From positions 1 to 45,534 of the forward strand of contig JASJCP010000058.1 of NCBI GenBank assembly GCA_030065935.1: a stretch of DNA of 45,534 bases. Direction: 5' to 3'. The notes under the pieces are model-generated. The model was not told where the DNA came from. It did no database searches and worked only from the letters and a program-made list of their open reading frames with translations. Below are positions 24,109 through 34,121 of the stretch, in pieces. The position numbers and the translations under genes were made by a program. This stretch comes from Xenococcaceae cyanobacterium MO_167.B27 (lineage in GTDB: Bacteria > Cyanobacteriota > Cyanobacteriia > Cyanobacteriales > Xenococcaceae). Position 1 is the first letter of the stretch, and the number at the start of each line of letters is the position of its first letter.

Positions 24109-24750
24109 TTATTCATGGTTTGTTGAAACATCACAACTCATTAATCGACCTAAGAAAAAGTTGGTCATTTTCGAGCCATAAGGAGAATTCCACCAACGGG
24201 AGGGATGACAGCCTTTCCGCGCATTGAGGCTAAAATCTAGCTCTTGGCAGGGTAGCCAACGCCCTTCTTTCCTCCAGCCTAATCTTTCACCCCATGTTTC
24301 TACTATTTGCTGATTTTGCTCAATAGTGGTCTGAAAATTACCTCCTACTTTTTGATAAACTTCTAGCTGAGGACTAAAACCAAAGCGATTTTCACTGTAT
24401 TTAAGCCATAAGCCATCAATTGCCATCAAATCTTTACAAGGGAAATGTTGGATATCTTCTGGGGTTAATTCTTCAATTTCTTTCCCCATAACATCCAGAA
24501 TCAGTCTAATGGTTTCTTTATCTGCTTCAAACCAATTAGCATCAGCTAAGTATTGTTGAAGATTTTGATATCTGTAGCCATCAGCAACTAACAAAAATTT
24601 ATCTTCTAATTGAGATATCTTGTGAGATAAGGGCAATAAATCATCGAGTTGATTTTCAATTATGTCAAAACGCTTAGCAAATTGATTAAGCTGATCTTGA
24701 ATTGCACTTAGTTGTTGAGATAACTGGGAAATCGGATCGCGATCGCTCAT
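24109..24750 (-). CDS. GUN4-domain protein
   Basis: The 213-residue protein has a predicted coiled coil at about 5-60 (QLSQQLSAIQDQLNQFAKRF) and a GUN4 domain from about 68 (YQNLQQYLADANWFEADKET, CKDLMAIDGLWLKYSENRFGFS, RLGWRKEGRW). GUN4 binds porphyrins and stimulates Mg-chelatase in chlorophyll synthesis. Cyanobacteria have several GUN4-domain proteins, and this one, with an N-terminal coiled coil instead of the usual helical domain, is probably an accessory paralogue rather than the main Gun4. Confidence 0.85.
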   Translation of the reverse strand: MSDRDPISQLSQQLSAIQDQLNQFAKRFDIIENQLDDLLPLSHKISQLEDKFLLVADGYRYQNLQQYLADANWFEADKETIRLILDVMGKEIEELTPEDIQHFPCKDLMAIDGLWLKYSENRFGFSPQLEVYQKVGGNFQTTIEQNQQIVETWGERLGWRKEGRWLPCQELDFSLNARKGCHPSRWWNSPYGSKMTNFFLGRLMSCDVSTNHE

Positions 24751-24800
24751 TGATTCTACTTAGGTATTTTTAAGTGAGAGACAGGATAATAAGGGTAATT

Positions 24801-26252
24801 CTAGTCTCGATCTACTTTATTGTATAAACTAACTGCCACATCTTCTAAGATTTCTTCAATTTTCTTACTTTTATTGTTAAACAAATCAATAGCATTTTTC
24901 AAGTTAACTATATTGATAGATAATTTTTTTAGGATAATCTGAATCAATTTAGTTTCTTTTTTACTTCGCACAGTTCCAGCTTGATTAATCAAGTTTATTT
25001 CTCGATGCAATAATTTATTTAAGTTACTGATTTCTACTAACGGTTGGGTTGTATTTTCAATGGGTTGTTGTATTTGTTGAATTTTAGATTTAGCAATGGT
25101 AATTGTATCGCGAGCTTCTTCTAAAATGGCATCACTAGAGTTAATTGATTGTATTTGTTCTTTTAATTTAGTTTTAGATAATGAGAGTCCTGTTTGTGAG
25201 CCTAATTGCCTTAGTATCTCTATTTCTTCTGCTGTCCACTCTTTAAAAGCAAAACATTGATGAGCTACTAATAGACCGTATATTTCTCCATCATCCCAAT
25301 TAATAGGTACAACTACATTAGATTTGACTGCTATTTTTTCAAGATTTTCAACATAACAATCACTCATTCCTGCTTCATAGATATTATTGATTGCTCTAAC
25401 TCTACCTTGTTTATATTTATCTAGATATCGATATTCAAAACAAGGATCTTTGATGAAATTTCCTAAAATTGGTGCTAGGGCAAAAGCGGAAGATTCTGCC
25501 ACAATTTTCCCTAAATCTGGCTTTTGAAGCCCATAAATTATGACGCGATCGCAATTTAAAACTTTTTGGGCTTCAGTAACGGCTATGTTTAAAACCTCAG
25601 ATGTAGTTTTGCAAGCATGAATTTTCTGGGTAATTTCGGTGAATGATGTTTGCCATCTATTGATGCTGTTTAACTTCTCTTCTAGCTGTTGATATTTGTT
25701 CTTAGAGACTATTTGCTCTATTGCCCAATCAGCAACTTGTAGCATTAAGTTAATCTCCGATTGTTGCCATTGACGAGCATTGGAGCATTGATGAGCCACT
25801 AATAAGCCATATAGAGTTTGATCTAGATAATTAATTAAAGGTACTACCACATTGGCTTTAACATCGATTTTTTCCAGATTTTCCAGATAGCAGAGACTCA
25901 TCCCAGGCTCTTTATAGATATCGTTAATGGCTCTGATTCGACCTTGCTTATATTTTTCGATATATTTAGCATCAAAACAAGGGTCTTTAATTACTGTGCC
26001 CAAAATTCGAGCCAAACCAGGGGTAACTGCTTCTGCTACAATTTTTCCTTGAGATGGGGTTTCTAGGCTATAGATGACAACACGATCGCATTCTAGAGCT
26101 TGATAGACGATTTCAACACTACTTGCCAAAATAGTCTCTTTATTTTCAACACGGCGTATTTTTTCAACAATCTCACCTATTAAATCTTTGGGTCTTGGCT
26201 GTTTATTGTTTCTAACAATTTCGGATAATGATAATGACGGTTCTAGTACCAT
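24801..26252 (-). CDS. tandem GAF-domain sensor-like protein
   Basis: The 483-residue protein has two similar GAF domains (about 35-185 and 205-355). Both have CDRVVIYxL, an AVTPGLARILG or FALAPILG stretch, a GMSxCYxENLEKI motif and YGLLVAHQC. The C-terminal about 120 residues are helical (SDAILEEARDTITIAKSKIQ and onward) and resemble the signalling coiled coil of a chemoreceptor, but I see no complete methyl-accepting or kinase domain. No cyanobacteriochrome-type bilin Cys motif is evident. It is soluble with no membrane segments. The output may be a partner histidine kinase or scaffold; this is unknown. Confidence 0.8.
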   Translation of the reverse strand: MVLEPSLSLSEIVRNNKQPRPKDLIGEIVEKIRRVENKETILASSVEIVYQALECDRVVIYSLETPSQGKIVAEAVTPGLARILGTVIKDPCFDAKYIEKYKQGRIRAINDIYKEPGMSLCYLENLEKIDVKANVVVPLINYLDQTLYGLLVAHQCSNARQWQQSEINLMLQVADWAIEQIVSKNKYQQLEEKLNSINRWQTSFTEITQKIHACKTTSEVLNIAVTEAQKVLNCDRVIIYGLQKPDLGKIVAESSAFALAPILGNFIKDPCFEYRYLDKYKQGRVRAINNIYEAGMSDCYVENLEKIAVKSNVVVPINWDDGEIYGLLVAHQCFAFKEWTAEEIEILRQLGSQTGLSLSKTKLKEQIQSINSSDAILEEARDTITIAKSKIQQIQQPIENTTQPLVEISNLNKLLHREINLINQAGTVRSKKETKLIQIILKKLSINIVNLKNAIDLFNNKSKKIEEILEDVAVSLYNKVDRD

Positions 26253-26804
26253 AAAGTTAAATATATCAGAGAAAATTCTTAAGTGATTTTACTGATTTTA
26301 ACTTAATTTATCAAAGTAAATCTTCCCTATTTGCACTGTTGATTTTTCCTCACCGCTTATTATAAATTTTTGAACTAAGAATTCTACGTAATTACACTGA
26401 GATTGAGATTCAGCCAAGAATTATGAATTGGTGAATTTAATACTATACTATTCAGCAATTTGTCTATTTAACACCATCTTCAACAGTCTCAGTTATTAAC
26501 AAATATGGGATAATTTTTAGCAAAAATGTAAAGCTGCGATCGCCAAATTAATTACCTAATATGAATTATAATTAAAGGGTCAAAAGAGTTTTTCTAATTG
26601 GTGGATTATTATCTCAATAATCATCAATATGTCGATCTGTTTTGGGTTCAATACCTAGATCTATCAAGACTCCTCCTGGGACTGGGGAGATCGCTAGACT
26701 TCGTCGCCCTTCACCGAACGCGCACCTTGGGTTGGAGGACTAGTAGTTGATTGTTACTTGTTACTTGTTAAAAAGCTAAAAAGCTACTTATTACTTATTA
26801 CTTA
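26253..26804. other. intergenic region with repeats
   Basis: No gene is supported. It contains CAGCCAAGAATTATGAATTGGTG near 26412, a decayed relative of the palindrome at 20574, a HIP1 site near 26539, the inverted copy of the 37-bp repeat (26692-26728), and TTATTAC-type heptamers (26783-26811). Confidence 0.55.
26692..26728 (-). repeat. 37-bp repeat, inverted copy of 23307-23343
   Basis: Exact reverse complement of 23307-23343, ending CCGAACGCGCACCTT. Recombination between the copies could invert the 3.3-kb segment between them. Confidence 0.85.
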
Positions 26805-27701
26805 TTACTTCATCTCTGAGTCCTGATTCCAATTAAGTAAATATAAATAGACAAAAATAAAAGTTATTACTAGTAGAATAGTTGCTGCTGCTGCTGCATA
26901 GCCAAACTCAAAGCGAGCAAAAGCTTGTTCATAGATATAGAACACTAGTAAATTAGTAGAGTTTAAGGGACCTCCACCAGTAATGATATAGACTTGTTCA
27001 AAACTGCGTAACGTAAAAATAGTAGTGGTAACAACTGCAAAAATTAAGGTAGGGCGCAATCCAGGGAGAGTAATATACCAAAACTTCGCCCAATCATTAG
27101 CTCCATCCAATTCTGCTGCTTCATAGCGAGATTTGGGAATAGTTTGTAATCCTCCTAGAAAAACCACCAAATTAAATCCTATCTGTTTCCAACTACTCAA
27201 TAAGATTAATACTGGCATTGCCCAAATGGTACTACTTAGCCAAGGAATGGGGGAGAAACCTAATGTCAATAATAAATTGTTGACTGGTCCTTGAGTTTGA
27301 AACAACCAGCGAAACCCCAATCCTACCGCCACCAGAGAAGTAATAGAGGGGAGAAAATAAGCGGTACGCAATATACCCCTTAAAGGAGCGGAGCGATTCA
27401 GTAATACGGCTAATACAAGAGGGATAACTAAAGCTGGTATGACCGTAGCAACAGTAAAATAGATAGTATTACCAATAACTTGCCAAAAATCTGAGTCGGA
27501 AAAAAGTCGCAAGTAATTACTCCATCCAATCCAGCTTACTCCTGAAATAGTGAAACTACCTGTAGTAAAACTCAGGTAAACTAAATAAGCGATGGGATAA
27601 AACAAAAAAATACCCAGTAGGAGCAGTGCAGGAGCGAGAAAAATCCCTGCTGCAAGAGTATCTTGATCTAAATATGAAGCGATCTTTTGGGTTTTAGTCA
27701 T
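26805..27701 (-). CDS. carbohydrate ABC transporter permease (MalF/UgpA type)
   Basis: The 298-residue protein has six predicted membrane segments (first at about 18-40) and the permease EAA loop at about 205-225 (EAAELDGANDWAKFWYITLP). It is one of the two membrane subunits of a sugar importer of the CUT1 family. The second permease, the solute-binding protein and the ATPase are not in the window, so partners must be elsewhere or upstream genes were lost. Substrate unknown; a link to the GH13 phosphorylase at 36361 would be speculative. Confidence 0.88.
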   Translation of the reverse strand: MTKTQKIASYLDQDTLAAGIFLAPALLLLGIFLFYPIAYLVYLSFTTGSFTISGVSWIGWSNYLRLFSDSDFWQVIGNTIYFTVATVIPALVIPLVLAVLLNRSAPLRGILRTAYFLPSITSLVAVGLGFRWLFQTQGPVNNLLLTLGFSPIPWLSSTIWAMPVLILLSSWKQIGFNLVVFLGGLQTIPKSRYEAAELDGANDWAKFWYITLPGLRPTLIFAVVTTTIFTLRSFEQVYIITGGGPLNSTNLLVFYIYEQAFARFEFGYAAAAATILLVITFIFVYLYLLNWNQDSEMK

Positions 27702-27764
27702 AATAAGCTGGCAATGTTGGGAAAAATTGTAGTCTCCCTTGCTAGCCTACAACTGATTGAAGAT

Positions 27765-28469
27765 TTAGACTCTCTTTAGTAAATTTAATCCGTGGGTATC
27801 TGTACCACAAGTAGTATATAAACCATTTTTGAAAGCTAACTCTAATGCTTCTTGGGTTTGATTAGGACTAGGTTTCCAAGGATAAGAATTACCATAAGCA
27901 TAATAAGCTTCAATTCCATCAATACCTACTTGAGCAGCCAAAGATACTAATTCCTTAGCGGGGCGACGATAACGGAAAGGATGAGCCAGAATTGCTAAAC
28001 CACCTGCTTCCTGAATTGATCTAATGACTTTTTCCGCTTTAGCATCTTGACCTTGAGGACTAACAGACTGAATATAGGGCTTTAAAACAGGATGAGCAGG
28101 ATCAAAAGCATAACCTAGTATATGTACCTCCACACCTTGAAGAATAGAAGTTATTTCAATTCCTGTCCAGAGATTAAACAACTCTTGGTTAGGATTAATT
28201 GTTTGTAAGCGATTTCTGTAGGATTGAGCTTGTTCATAACCAGCTAAAGAATGATGATCGGTAATAGCAATGCCTTTTAATCCAATGTTAATCGCTTGAT
28301 CTACTAGCTGTGATGGGAGAAGCTGACCATCAGAAGCATTGGTGTGCATATGAAAATTGTATAGGTGAGGGCAGCTATTACTGTGGATAGTTTCCCAAAC
28401 CCGACGCAAGGTGATACTTTCTGATAAATTTGTCTTAAATGTGGAGGTATCAAATACCATATCAAACAT
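27765..28469 (-). CDS. PHP-domain phosphoesterase (TrpH/YciV type)
   Basis: The 234-residue protein starts at the ATG at 28469, with GGAG 6 nt upstream. PHP motifs are clear: NFHMHTNASDG (I), IAITDHHSL (II), GIEI (metal Glu), GLAILAHPFRYRR (III) and CGTDTHG (IV). Together these bind three metals. Relatives hydrolyse 3',5'-nucleoside bisphosphates or trim RNA 5' ends. It is a complete stand-alone PHP protein of near-usual length, on the same strand as the sugar permease 63 bp downstream. Confidence 0.85.
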   Translation of the reverse strand: MFDMVFDTSTFKTNLSESITLRRVWETIHSNSCPHLYNFHMHTNASDGQLLPSQLVDQAINIGLKGIAITDHHSLAGYEQAQSYRNRLQTINPNQELFNLWTGIEITSILQGVEVHILGYAFDPAHPVLKPYIQSVSPQGQDAKAEKVIRSIQEAGGLAILAHPFRYRRPAKELVSLAAQVGIDGIEAYYAYGNSYPWKPSPNQTQEALELAFKNGLYTTCGTDTHGLNLLKRV

Positions 28470-28693
28470 CAAAAACTCCAATGTTATTAATAATTGTTAC
28501 AAACAACATAGCAAAATTAGCTAGGGAATGGGTGCGCTCTAAATACTTATGTAGTGACAGATAATCAATGAAGTTGTACTGAATTGTTGAATAATCGGGC
28601 GCGCAACCTGCAAGGATACAGAAGACCTGTCTAAAATGCATCCTTAAAAAAAAATAGTCTAACTCACTTTTTTCACCCTAATAATTCTCATTT

Positions 28694-29581
28694 ATGTTTT
28701 CTTTGCTCCCTGCTGTATTACCTGTGGGTTTAATTATTTTGATTGGTTTTGTTGCTGGTCGTAATTTGCCTTTACAAAAACCAACTCTCTCTCAGTTGAC
28801 CCTATATGTACTATCCCCTGCTCTGGTGATAGACAGTCTTTACCGTACAAATTTATCTTTAGAAAGTTCTGTGGGTTTATTGAGCGGTTTTGTTATTACT
28901 TCCAGTGTGATTTATCTTATGGTTAAATTCCTAGTAAGATTCACTGGTCTATCTCCCTCCCTGAAAACTGCTATTGTGGCGACTTCTTTATTTCCTAACA
29001 ATGGCAATATGGGTTTACCTGTGGTTGATTTTGCTTTAGGTGCGCCAGGGTTAACTAGAGCCGTAATTTACATGATTGGTTCGAGTATTTTAATGTTTTG
29101 TTTTGGTCCTGCAATCATCAAAGGGGAAGGAATTGGTTATGGACTAAAGTTAATTATCAAACTGCCTTTATTGTGGGCAATTATTACTGGTATTAGTTTG
29201 CGTCTGATAAATTTTGATTTTCCATTTCAGTTGGATACAGGTATTGAGAAAGTTGGTGCTACAGCAATTCCCATTGCTTTAATTTTATTAGGAATGCAGT
29301 TGGCTAGTACTCATTTTCAGTTGGGGATCAAAGAGTTGTGTGGCTCATTAATTCGATTATTAGTTGCGCCAGCGATCGCATATGTGGTAGGAATAAATTT
29401 AAACTTGGACAGTCTAGACTTACAGGTTTTGGTATTACAAAGTGCTATGCCAACAGCCGTCAATTCCCTGGTATTGGTAAGTGAATTTGGTGGAGATCAA
29501 GATTTTGTTGCTAAAACCGTTGTTACCTCCACTCTCTTGAGTTTTATTACCCTTCCTCTAATCCTCTGGTTATTACGTTAA
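28694..29581 (+). CDS. AEC-family transporter
   Basis: The 295-residue protein is almost entirely hydrophobic, with about 10 membrane segments. It shows the auxin-efflux-carrier family patterns: the N-terminal half ends VATSLFPNNGNMGLPVVDFA, with the conserved N-x-G-x-x-G-x-P crossover, and the C-terminal half has LQSAMPTAVNSLVLVSEFGG. AEC transporters move organic anions or amino-acid-like compounds. Monocistronic, divergent from the PHP gene. Substrate unknown. Confidence 0.88.
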   Translation: MFSLLPAVLPVGLIILIGFVAGRNLPLQKPTLSQLTLYVLSPALVIDSLYRTNLSLESSVGLLSGFVITSSVIYLMVKFLVRFTGLSPSLKTAIVATSLFPNNGNMGLPVVDFALGAPGLTRAVIYMIGSSILMFCFGPAIIKGEGIGYGLKLIIKLPLLWAIITGISLRLINFDFPFQLDTGIEKVGATAIPIALILLGMQLASTHFQLGIKELCGSLIRLLVAPAIAYVVGINLNLDSLDLQVLVLQSAMPTAVNSLVLVSEFGGDQDFVAKTVVTSTLLSFITLPLILWLLR

Positions 29582-29749
29582 GGTGACTAAGTACCTTTCC
29601 CCAATCCCCAATCACCCCGAGAGGAGACTTAATATATCCGAGTATTGAACCCCGTCAAGATCTATTTTGTAATGATGTCTCCTTCGGTGTCCCAATGACC
29701 ATTACCTATTACCTTTCTCAACTAGGTAATTTATCGATGCATCAGGTAC

Positions 29750-30430
29750 TTACTTGATGTATTCAGAAATGTCTTCTCCACAATTATCGGCTAAATAGGT
29801 AAGAGAACGGAAGCGTAAGCCCACAAACTGTTCATAAAGAGGATTTAGCTTACACAGAGGAGGAATATGGGCAATGGTACGTCCAAATAAGTTAATATCT
29901 CGTTCAAAAGGACATTGAGGCGGAATTACTTTACATATAAAACGGGCTAGACGGGGGTCTTTAATCTCCATATCATCCAGCCAATCTTTAACTGGATGTA
30001 ATAAATCTGGGTGTGGTTGGGGTTGGGTGATAGCAGAAGAAACACTATTAGAATTGGCTTCTGGTTTGTAGAGAGTGTTTTCTAGATATTGTAGGGCTTC
30101 AACTTCAATACCTAAAGCCTCACTGAACTTATGCAACAGTTCATATTCGGGACTAGAATAAACTCCATCTGCTACTGCAACTAAAACTGCTGTACGTAAA
30201 AAGTTTTCCCCTGTATTGTGATCTTTTCCTAAAGCTGTCGCCAATTCTTCAGGGGTAATAGGTTCTAAAGAGGAACTCTTATCAAGTTTAGCTAAATCAC
30301 TAGTTAGCTGAGAAATTAACTTTTGTTCTTCTGGGTCATAATTACCATCTGCCCAAGCTACAGTGTATAAGCCACGTAACCAAGCAACAATCTGATTATC
30401 TGTATAGGATGATGCTTCTATGCTGGTCAT
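29750..30430 (-). CDS. TerB-like / Mo-dependent nitrogenase C-terminal domain protein
   Basis: The 226-residue protein has an N-terminal TerB-like helical domain (about 8-125: GLYTVAWADGNYDPEEQKLI, VAVADGVYSSPEYELL), a linker, and a C-terminal Mo-dependent-nitrogenase C-terminal domain (about 143-226: PVKDWLDDMEIKDPRLARFI, CPFERDINLFGRTIAHIPPLC, CKLNPLYEQFVGLRFRSLTYL). That domain is named from nitrogenase context but occurs widely in cyanobacteria without nitrogenase, and no nif gene is here. TerB domains bind metal or sense membrane stress. Actual function unknown. Confidence 0.82.
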   Translation of the reverse strand: MTSIEASSYTDNQIVAWLRGLYTVAWADGNYDPEEQKLISQLTSDLAKLDKSSSLEPITPEELATALGKDHNTGENFLRTAVLVAVADGVYSSPEYELLHKFSEALGIEVEALQYLENTLYKPEANSNSVSSAITQPQPHPDLLHPVKDWLDDMEIKDPRLARFICKVIPPQCPFERDINLFGRTIAHIPPLCKLNPLYEQFVGLRFRSLTYLADNCGEDISEYIK

Positions 30431-30592
30431 AATATCTAAGAATGATTAACCACCAACACTCATCTTAAAATAGTGCCGTTAACTTTAAAACTATACCCTG
30501 ATAGAGCATAGCTTCGAGTTGAACGACACCATATTTTAATCTATGAATGAATAGCGTGTAAAAATTGCCATTCTTAAGCTTTGTTTTTTTAT

Positions 30593-30841
<249 letters not shown>

Positions 30842-31099
30842 TTATTCGCTCCTTAGCGAGTGTTCTCCAAGTTTACGGGGATTTAAGGGTTAGTTTACCC
30901 TATGAGTTGATTCTGACAACGCAAAAGGCTACATAACTTTAAATTCTGTAACAACTAGCTTGAAGAATAGGGAATGGGGAATTGGGGTAGGAAGGAGACT
31001 TTACAACAAAATCGATCTTCTGGGTAATTACCTAGATATATTAAGTCTCCTTCCGGGGGAATTGGGGAATTGGTGAGAGTCGGGGACTCCAGAGAAATA

Positions 31100-31164
31100 C
31101 TGATAACTGATAACTGATAACTGATAACTGATAACTGATAACTGATAACTGATAACTGATAACT
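31100..31164. repeat. nine-copy CTGATAA heptamer array
   Basis: Nine perfect tandem copies of the 7-mer CTGATAA (31100-31162) abut the decayed tnpB. Unlike the degenerate TTAGTTG arrays this one is perfect, suggesting recent expansion. It may be the breakpoint where the 5' part of tnpB was lost. Confidence 0.9.
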
Positions 31165-31167
31165 CAT

Positions 31168-31735
31168 GCTGTGGGAATAGATGCGGGGATACAAAGCATG
31201 ATTGCTACTTCTGACGGGCTAATAATTCCAAGACCAAAGTTTCTTGACAAAGCATTGCGTAAGATTAAATTGCTACAAAAAAGGCTTAAAAAGAAAATAA
31301 TTGGTTCTAACAACTGGAAGAAATTACAACACAGAATAGCATTACTACACGAATCCGTTGCTAATAAAAGAAAAAACTATCATTTTAAATTAGCTCATCA
31401 ATTATGTGATGGGGTTGGAATGCTGTTTGATCGATGACATCAACTTTGCTTCTTGGAGTAAAGGCATCTTTTGTAAACAATCTCTGGACATGGGATTAGG
31501 GCAATTCTTTAACATTCTAGAATATGTTTGTTCAATGACAGATACATACTTCTCGCTCGGTAAATAAGAATTTCACTTCTCAGATATGTTCTAATTGTGG
31601 CACTCATACAGGTAAAAAAGAACTTAATGTAAGAGTTCATCAATGTCCAGAGTGTGGTTTTGAACAAGATAGAGATGTAGTAGCAGCCCAAGTGGTTAAA
31701 AAACGGGGTTTAGAAACACTTCTTTGCGGTCGGTG
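31168..31735 (+). pseudogene. decayed tnpB, 5'-truncated with frameshifts
   Basis: It encodes AVGIDAGIQSMIATSDG (RuvC-I Asp), a helical stretch, then IDDINFASWSKGIFCKQSLD (RuvC-II; the usual Glu reads Asp), NFTSQICSNCGTHTG and VHQCPECGFEQDRDVVAAQV (zinc finger and RuvC-III Asp). These lie in at least three frames, with shifts near 31430 and 31555. The N-terminal about 180 residues are missing and the sequence starts at the heptamer array. Non-functional TnpB of the IS605 group; its right end is kept at 31752-31839. Confidence 0.85.
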
Positions 31736-31751
31736 CGCCCGTCTAAACAAA

Positions 31752-31839
31752 AAGCTTTTGGAGTCGGTCTGTCGGGGGAGCAATCCTAGATAAGAGGCTA
31801 TGAAAAAAGAATCCCTCGACTTGTCGATGGGAGGTTCAA
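31752..31839 (+). ncRNA. TnpB reRNA-like right end
   Basis: GGAGTCGGTCTGTCGGGGGA, then GATAAGAGGCTATGAAAAAA and a CCTCGACTTGTCGATGGGAGG hairpin ending TTCAA. It parallels the right end at 20132-20240 (GGAATCGGTCTGACGGGGGC, AAGAGGTTGTGAAGC). It follows the tnpB remnant directly, as in intact elements. Guide DNA would begin at about 31840, upstream of the prolyl oligopeptidase gene. Confidence 0.55.
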
Positions 31840-31880
31840 TAAACTAGAAAATTATATAGCTCAATAATAATTTGATAACT

Positions 31881-33947
31881 ATGTCTTTTTCCTCTGACTC
31901 CCTGATTTATCCTATTACTCATCAAGATAACCAAATCGATCGCTATCATGGTATTGAAGTAAAAGACCCCTATCGTTGGCTAGAAAATCCTGACTCGGAA
32001 GCAACTAAAGCTTGGGTTACAGCACAAAATGAAGTTACTTTTGGTTATTTAGAGCAAATACCTGCTAGAGAAACAATCAAACAAAGAATTACTGAAATCT
32101 GGAATTATGAAAAATTTGGTATTCTTTCTAAACAGGGAGATCGCTACTTTTATGCTAAAAATGATGGGCTACAAAATCAAAGTGTTATCTATACTTTAAA
32201 ATCTTTAGATGATGAACCAGAAGTATTGCTCGACCCCAATACTTTATCAGAAGATGGTACAGTTGCTTTATCGGGTTTATCTATTAGCGACGATGGCAAA
32301 TTAATGGCTTATGGTTTATCTACTTCTGGTTCAGATTGGATTGAATATAGAGTTAGAGAAGTAGCTACAAGAAAAGACCGAGAAGATATCATTAAATGGA
32401 TTAAGTTTAGTAGTGCATCTTGGACAAAAGATAATCAAGGTTTCTTTTACAGTCGCTTCGATGAACCCAAGGAAAATACTAAACTAGAAGATATTAATTA
32501 CTATCAAAAACTTTATTATCATCGTTTAGGAACTCCTCAATCAGAAGATACTTTAGTTTATCATCGCCCTGACCATAAAGAATGGGGATTTAGTGGTAAT
32601 GTTACCGAAGATGGACGCTATTTAATTATTAGTGTGTGGCGAGGAACCGACCCGAAAAATTTGCTGTTTTATCAAGATTTACAAGACCCAGAAGCAGAAG
32701 TTATTGAGTTAATTAGTGAGTTTGAAGCAAGCTATAGTTTTATTGATAATGATGGCTCGACATTTTGGGTTAAAACTGATTTAGATGCACCTCGTAGAAG
32801 AGTAATTGCTATTGATATTAATAATCCTAGTCAAAAAAATTGGCAAGAAATTATACCTGAGTCAGAAAATACCTTACAAGGAATAGGAGTACTTAATAAT
32901 CAATTTGTTGCTAACTATCTAAAAGATGCGCGATCGCAAATTAAAATATTTAATCTTGACGGTACTTTTATCCGTGAATTAACATTACCAGCAATAGGTT
33001 CTGCTGCTGGATTTAATGGTAAGAGATACGATACAGAAACCTTTTATGCTTTCACTGGGTTTACTACTCCTACCACTATCTATCGCTACGACATGATAAC
33101 AGGAGAAAGTACCATATTTCGTCAACCACAAGTTGATTTTAATCCTGAAGATTATCAAACTCAGCAAGTCTTTTACCCAAGTAAAGATGGGACAAGAATA
33201 CCCATGTTTATTACTCATAAAAAAGGATTAAAGCTAGATGGTAATAATCCTACCTATCTCTATGCTTATGGTGGTTTTAATGTCTCTCTTACTCCTAATT
33301 TTTCTATTAGTAATCTAGTGTGGATGGAAATGGGTGGAGTGTATGCAACTCCCAATCTTCGTGGTGGTGGCGAATATGGAGAAGAATGGCATCAAGCAGG
33401 AATGAAAGCCAATAAACAAAATGTCTTTGATGATTTTATTGCTGCTGCTGAATGGTTAATCGATAATCAATATACTTGTACTGAAAAAATGGCGATCGCA
33501 GGAGGTAGCAACGGTGGATTATTAGTTGGGGCTTGTATGACTCAACGCCCAGACTTGTTTGCAGCAGCCTTACCCGCAGTAGGAGTTATGGATATGTTGC
33601 GCTTCCACAAATTTACTATTGGGTGGGCGTGGTGTTCAGAATACGGTAGTCCAGATAACGAAGAGGAATTTAAGACACTATTAGCCTATTCTCCCTTACA
33701 TAATCTCATTAAAGGTACAAAATATCCAGCCACTCTAATTACTACTGCCGATCATGACGATCGCGTTGTTCCTGCCCACAGTTTTAAGTTTGCTGCTGCC
33801 TTACAAGAAGCTCATTTAGGAGACAATCCAGTGTTAATTCGCATAGAGACTAAAGCAGGACATGGGGCAGGGAAACCAACCACTAAGATTATTGAAGAAA
33901 TTACTGATAAATGGGTTTTTTTAGTAGATAATCTCGAAATAAACTAA
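31881..33947 (+). CDS. prolyl oligopeptidase family protease (S9A)
   Basis: The 688-residue protein starts at the ATG at 31881; a TTG three codons earlier is less likely. An N-terminal segment (DRYHGIEVKDPYRWLENPDS) typical of prolyl oligopeptidase is followed by a seven-bladed propeller (about 70-410) and an alpha/beta-hydrolase domain with Ser about 543 in GGSNGG, Asp about 627 in DHDDRVVP and His about 661 in AGHGAG. It cleaves short peptides after proline in the cytoplasm; there is no signal peptide. Length is near the family norm (about 690-710). Confidence 0.93.
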   Translation: MSFSSDSLIYPITHQDNQIDRYHGIEVKDPYRWLENPDSEATKAWVTAQNEVTFGYLEQIPARETIKQRITEIWNYEKFGILSKQGDRYFYAKNDGLQNQSVIYTLKSLDDEPEVLLDPNTLSEDGTVALSGLSISDDGKLMAYGLSTSGSDWIEYRVREVATRKDREDIIKWIKFSSASWTKDNQGFFYSRFDEPKENTKLEDINYYQKLYYHRLGTPQSEDTLVYHRPDHKEWGFSGNVTEDGRYLIISVWRGTDPKNLLFYQDLQDPEAEVIELISEFEASYSFIDNDGSTFWVKTDLDAPRRRVIAIDINNPSQKNWQEIIPESENTLQGIGVLNNQFVANYLKDARSQIKIFNLDGTFIRELTLPAIGSAAGFNGKRYDTETFYAFTGFTTPTTIYRYDMITGESTIFRQPQVDFNPEDYQTQQVFYPSKDGTRIPMFITHKKGLKLDGNNPTYLYAYGGFNVSLTPNFSISNLVWMEMGGVYATPNLRGGGEYGEEWHQAGMKANKQNVFDDFIAAAEWLIDNQYTCTEKMAIAGGSNGGLLVGACMTQRPDLFAAALPAVGVMDMLRFHKFTIGWAWCSEYGSPDNEEEFKTLLAYSPLHNLIKGTKYPATLITTADHDDRVVPAHSFKFAAALQEAHLGDNPVLIRIETKAGHGAGKPTTKIIEEITDKWVFLVDNLEIN

Positions 33948-34121
33948 TTAATGAAGATAAGTAGGTAGGCAAAATTATTTGTATATTCGGACATTCCCTA
34001 TTTACTATTGCCTATTCCCTATTCCCTATTCCCTCTCTTGGTGCGCTACCTAGTGCGGATTAAAAATTCCCCAGGGTCGCACCGCTATCTCAATTATCTA
34101 ATTAATAAGTGCATCGACTAC

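Noticed and set aside
31100-31164. CRISPR array
   Set aside because: The units are 7 bp with no spacers; it is a heptameric tandem repeat.
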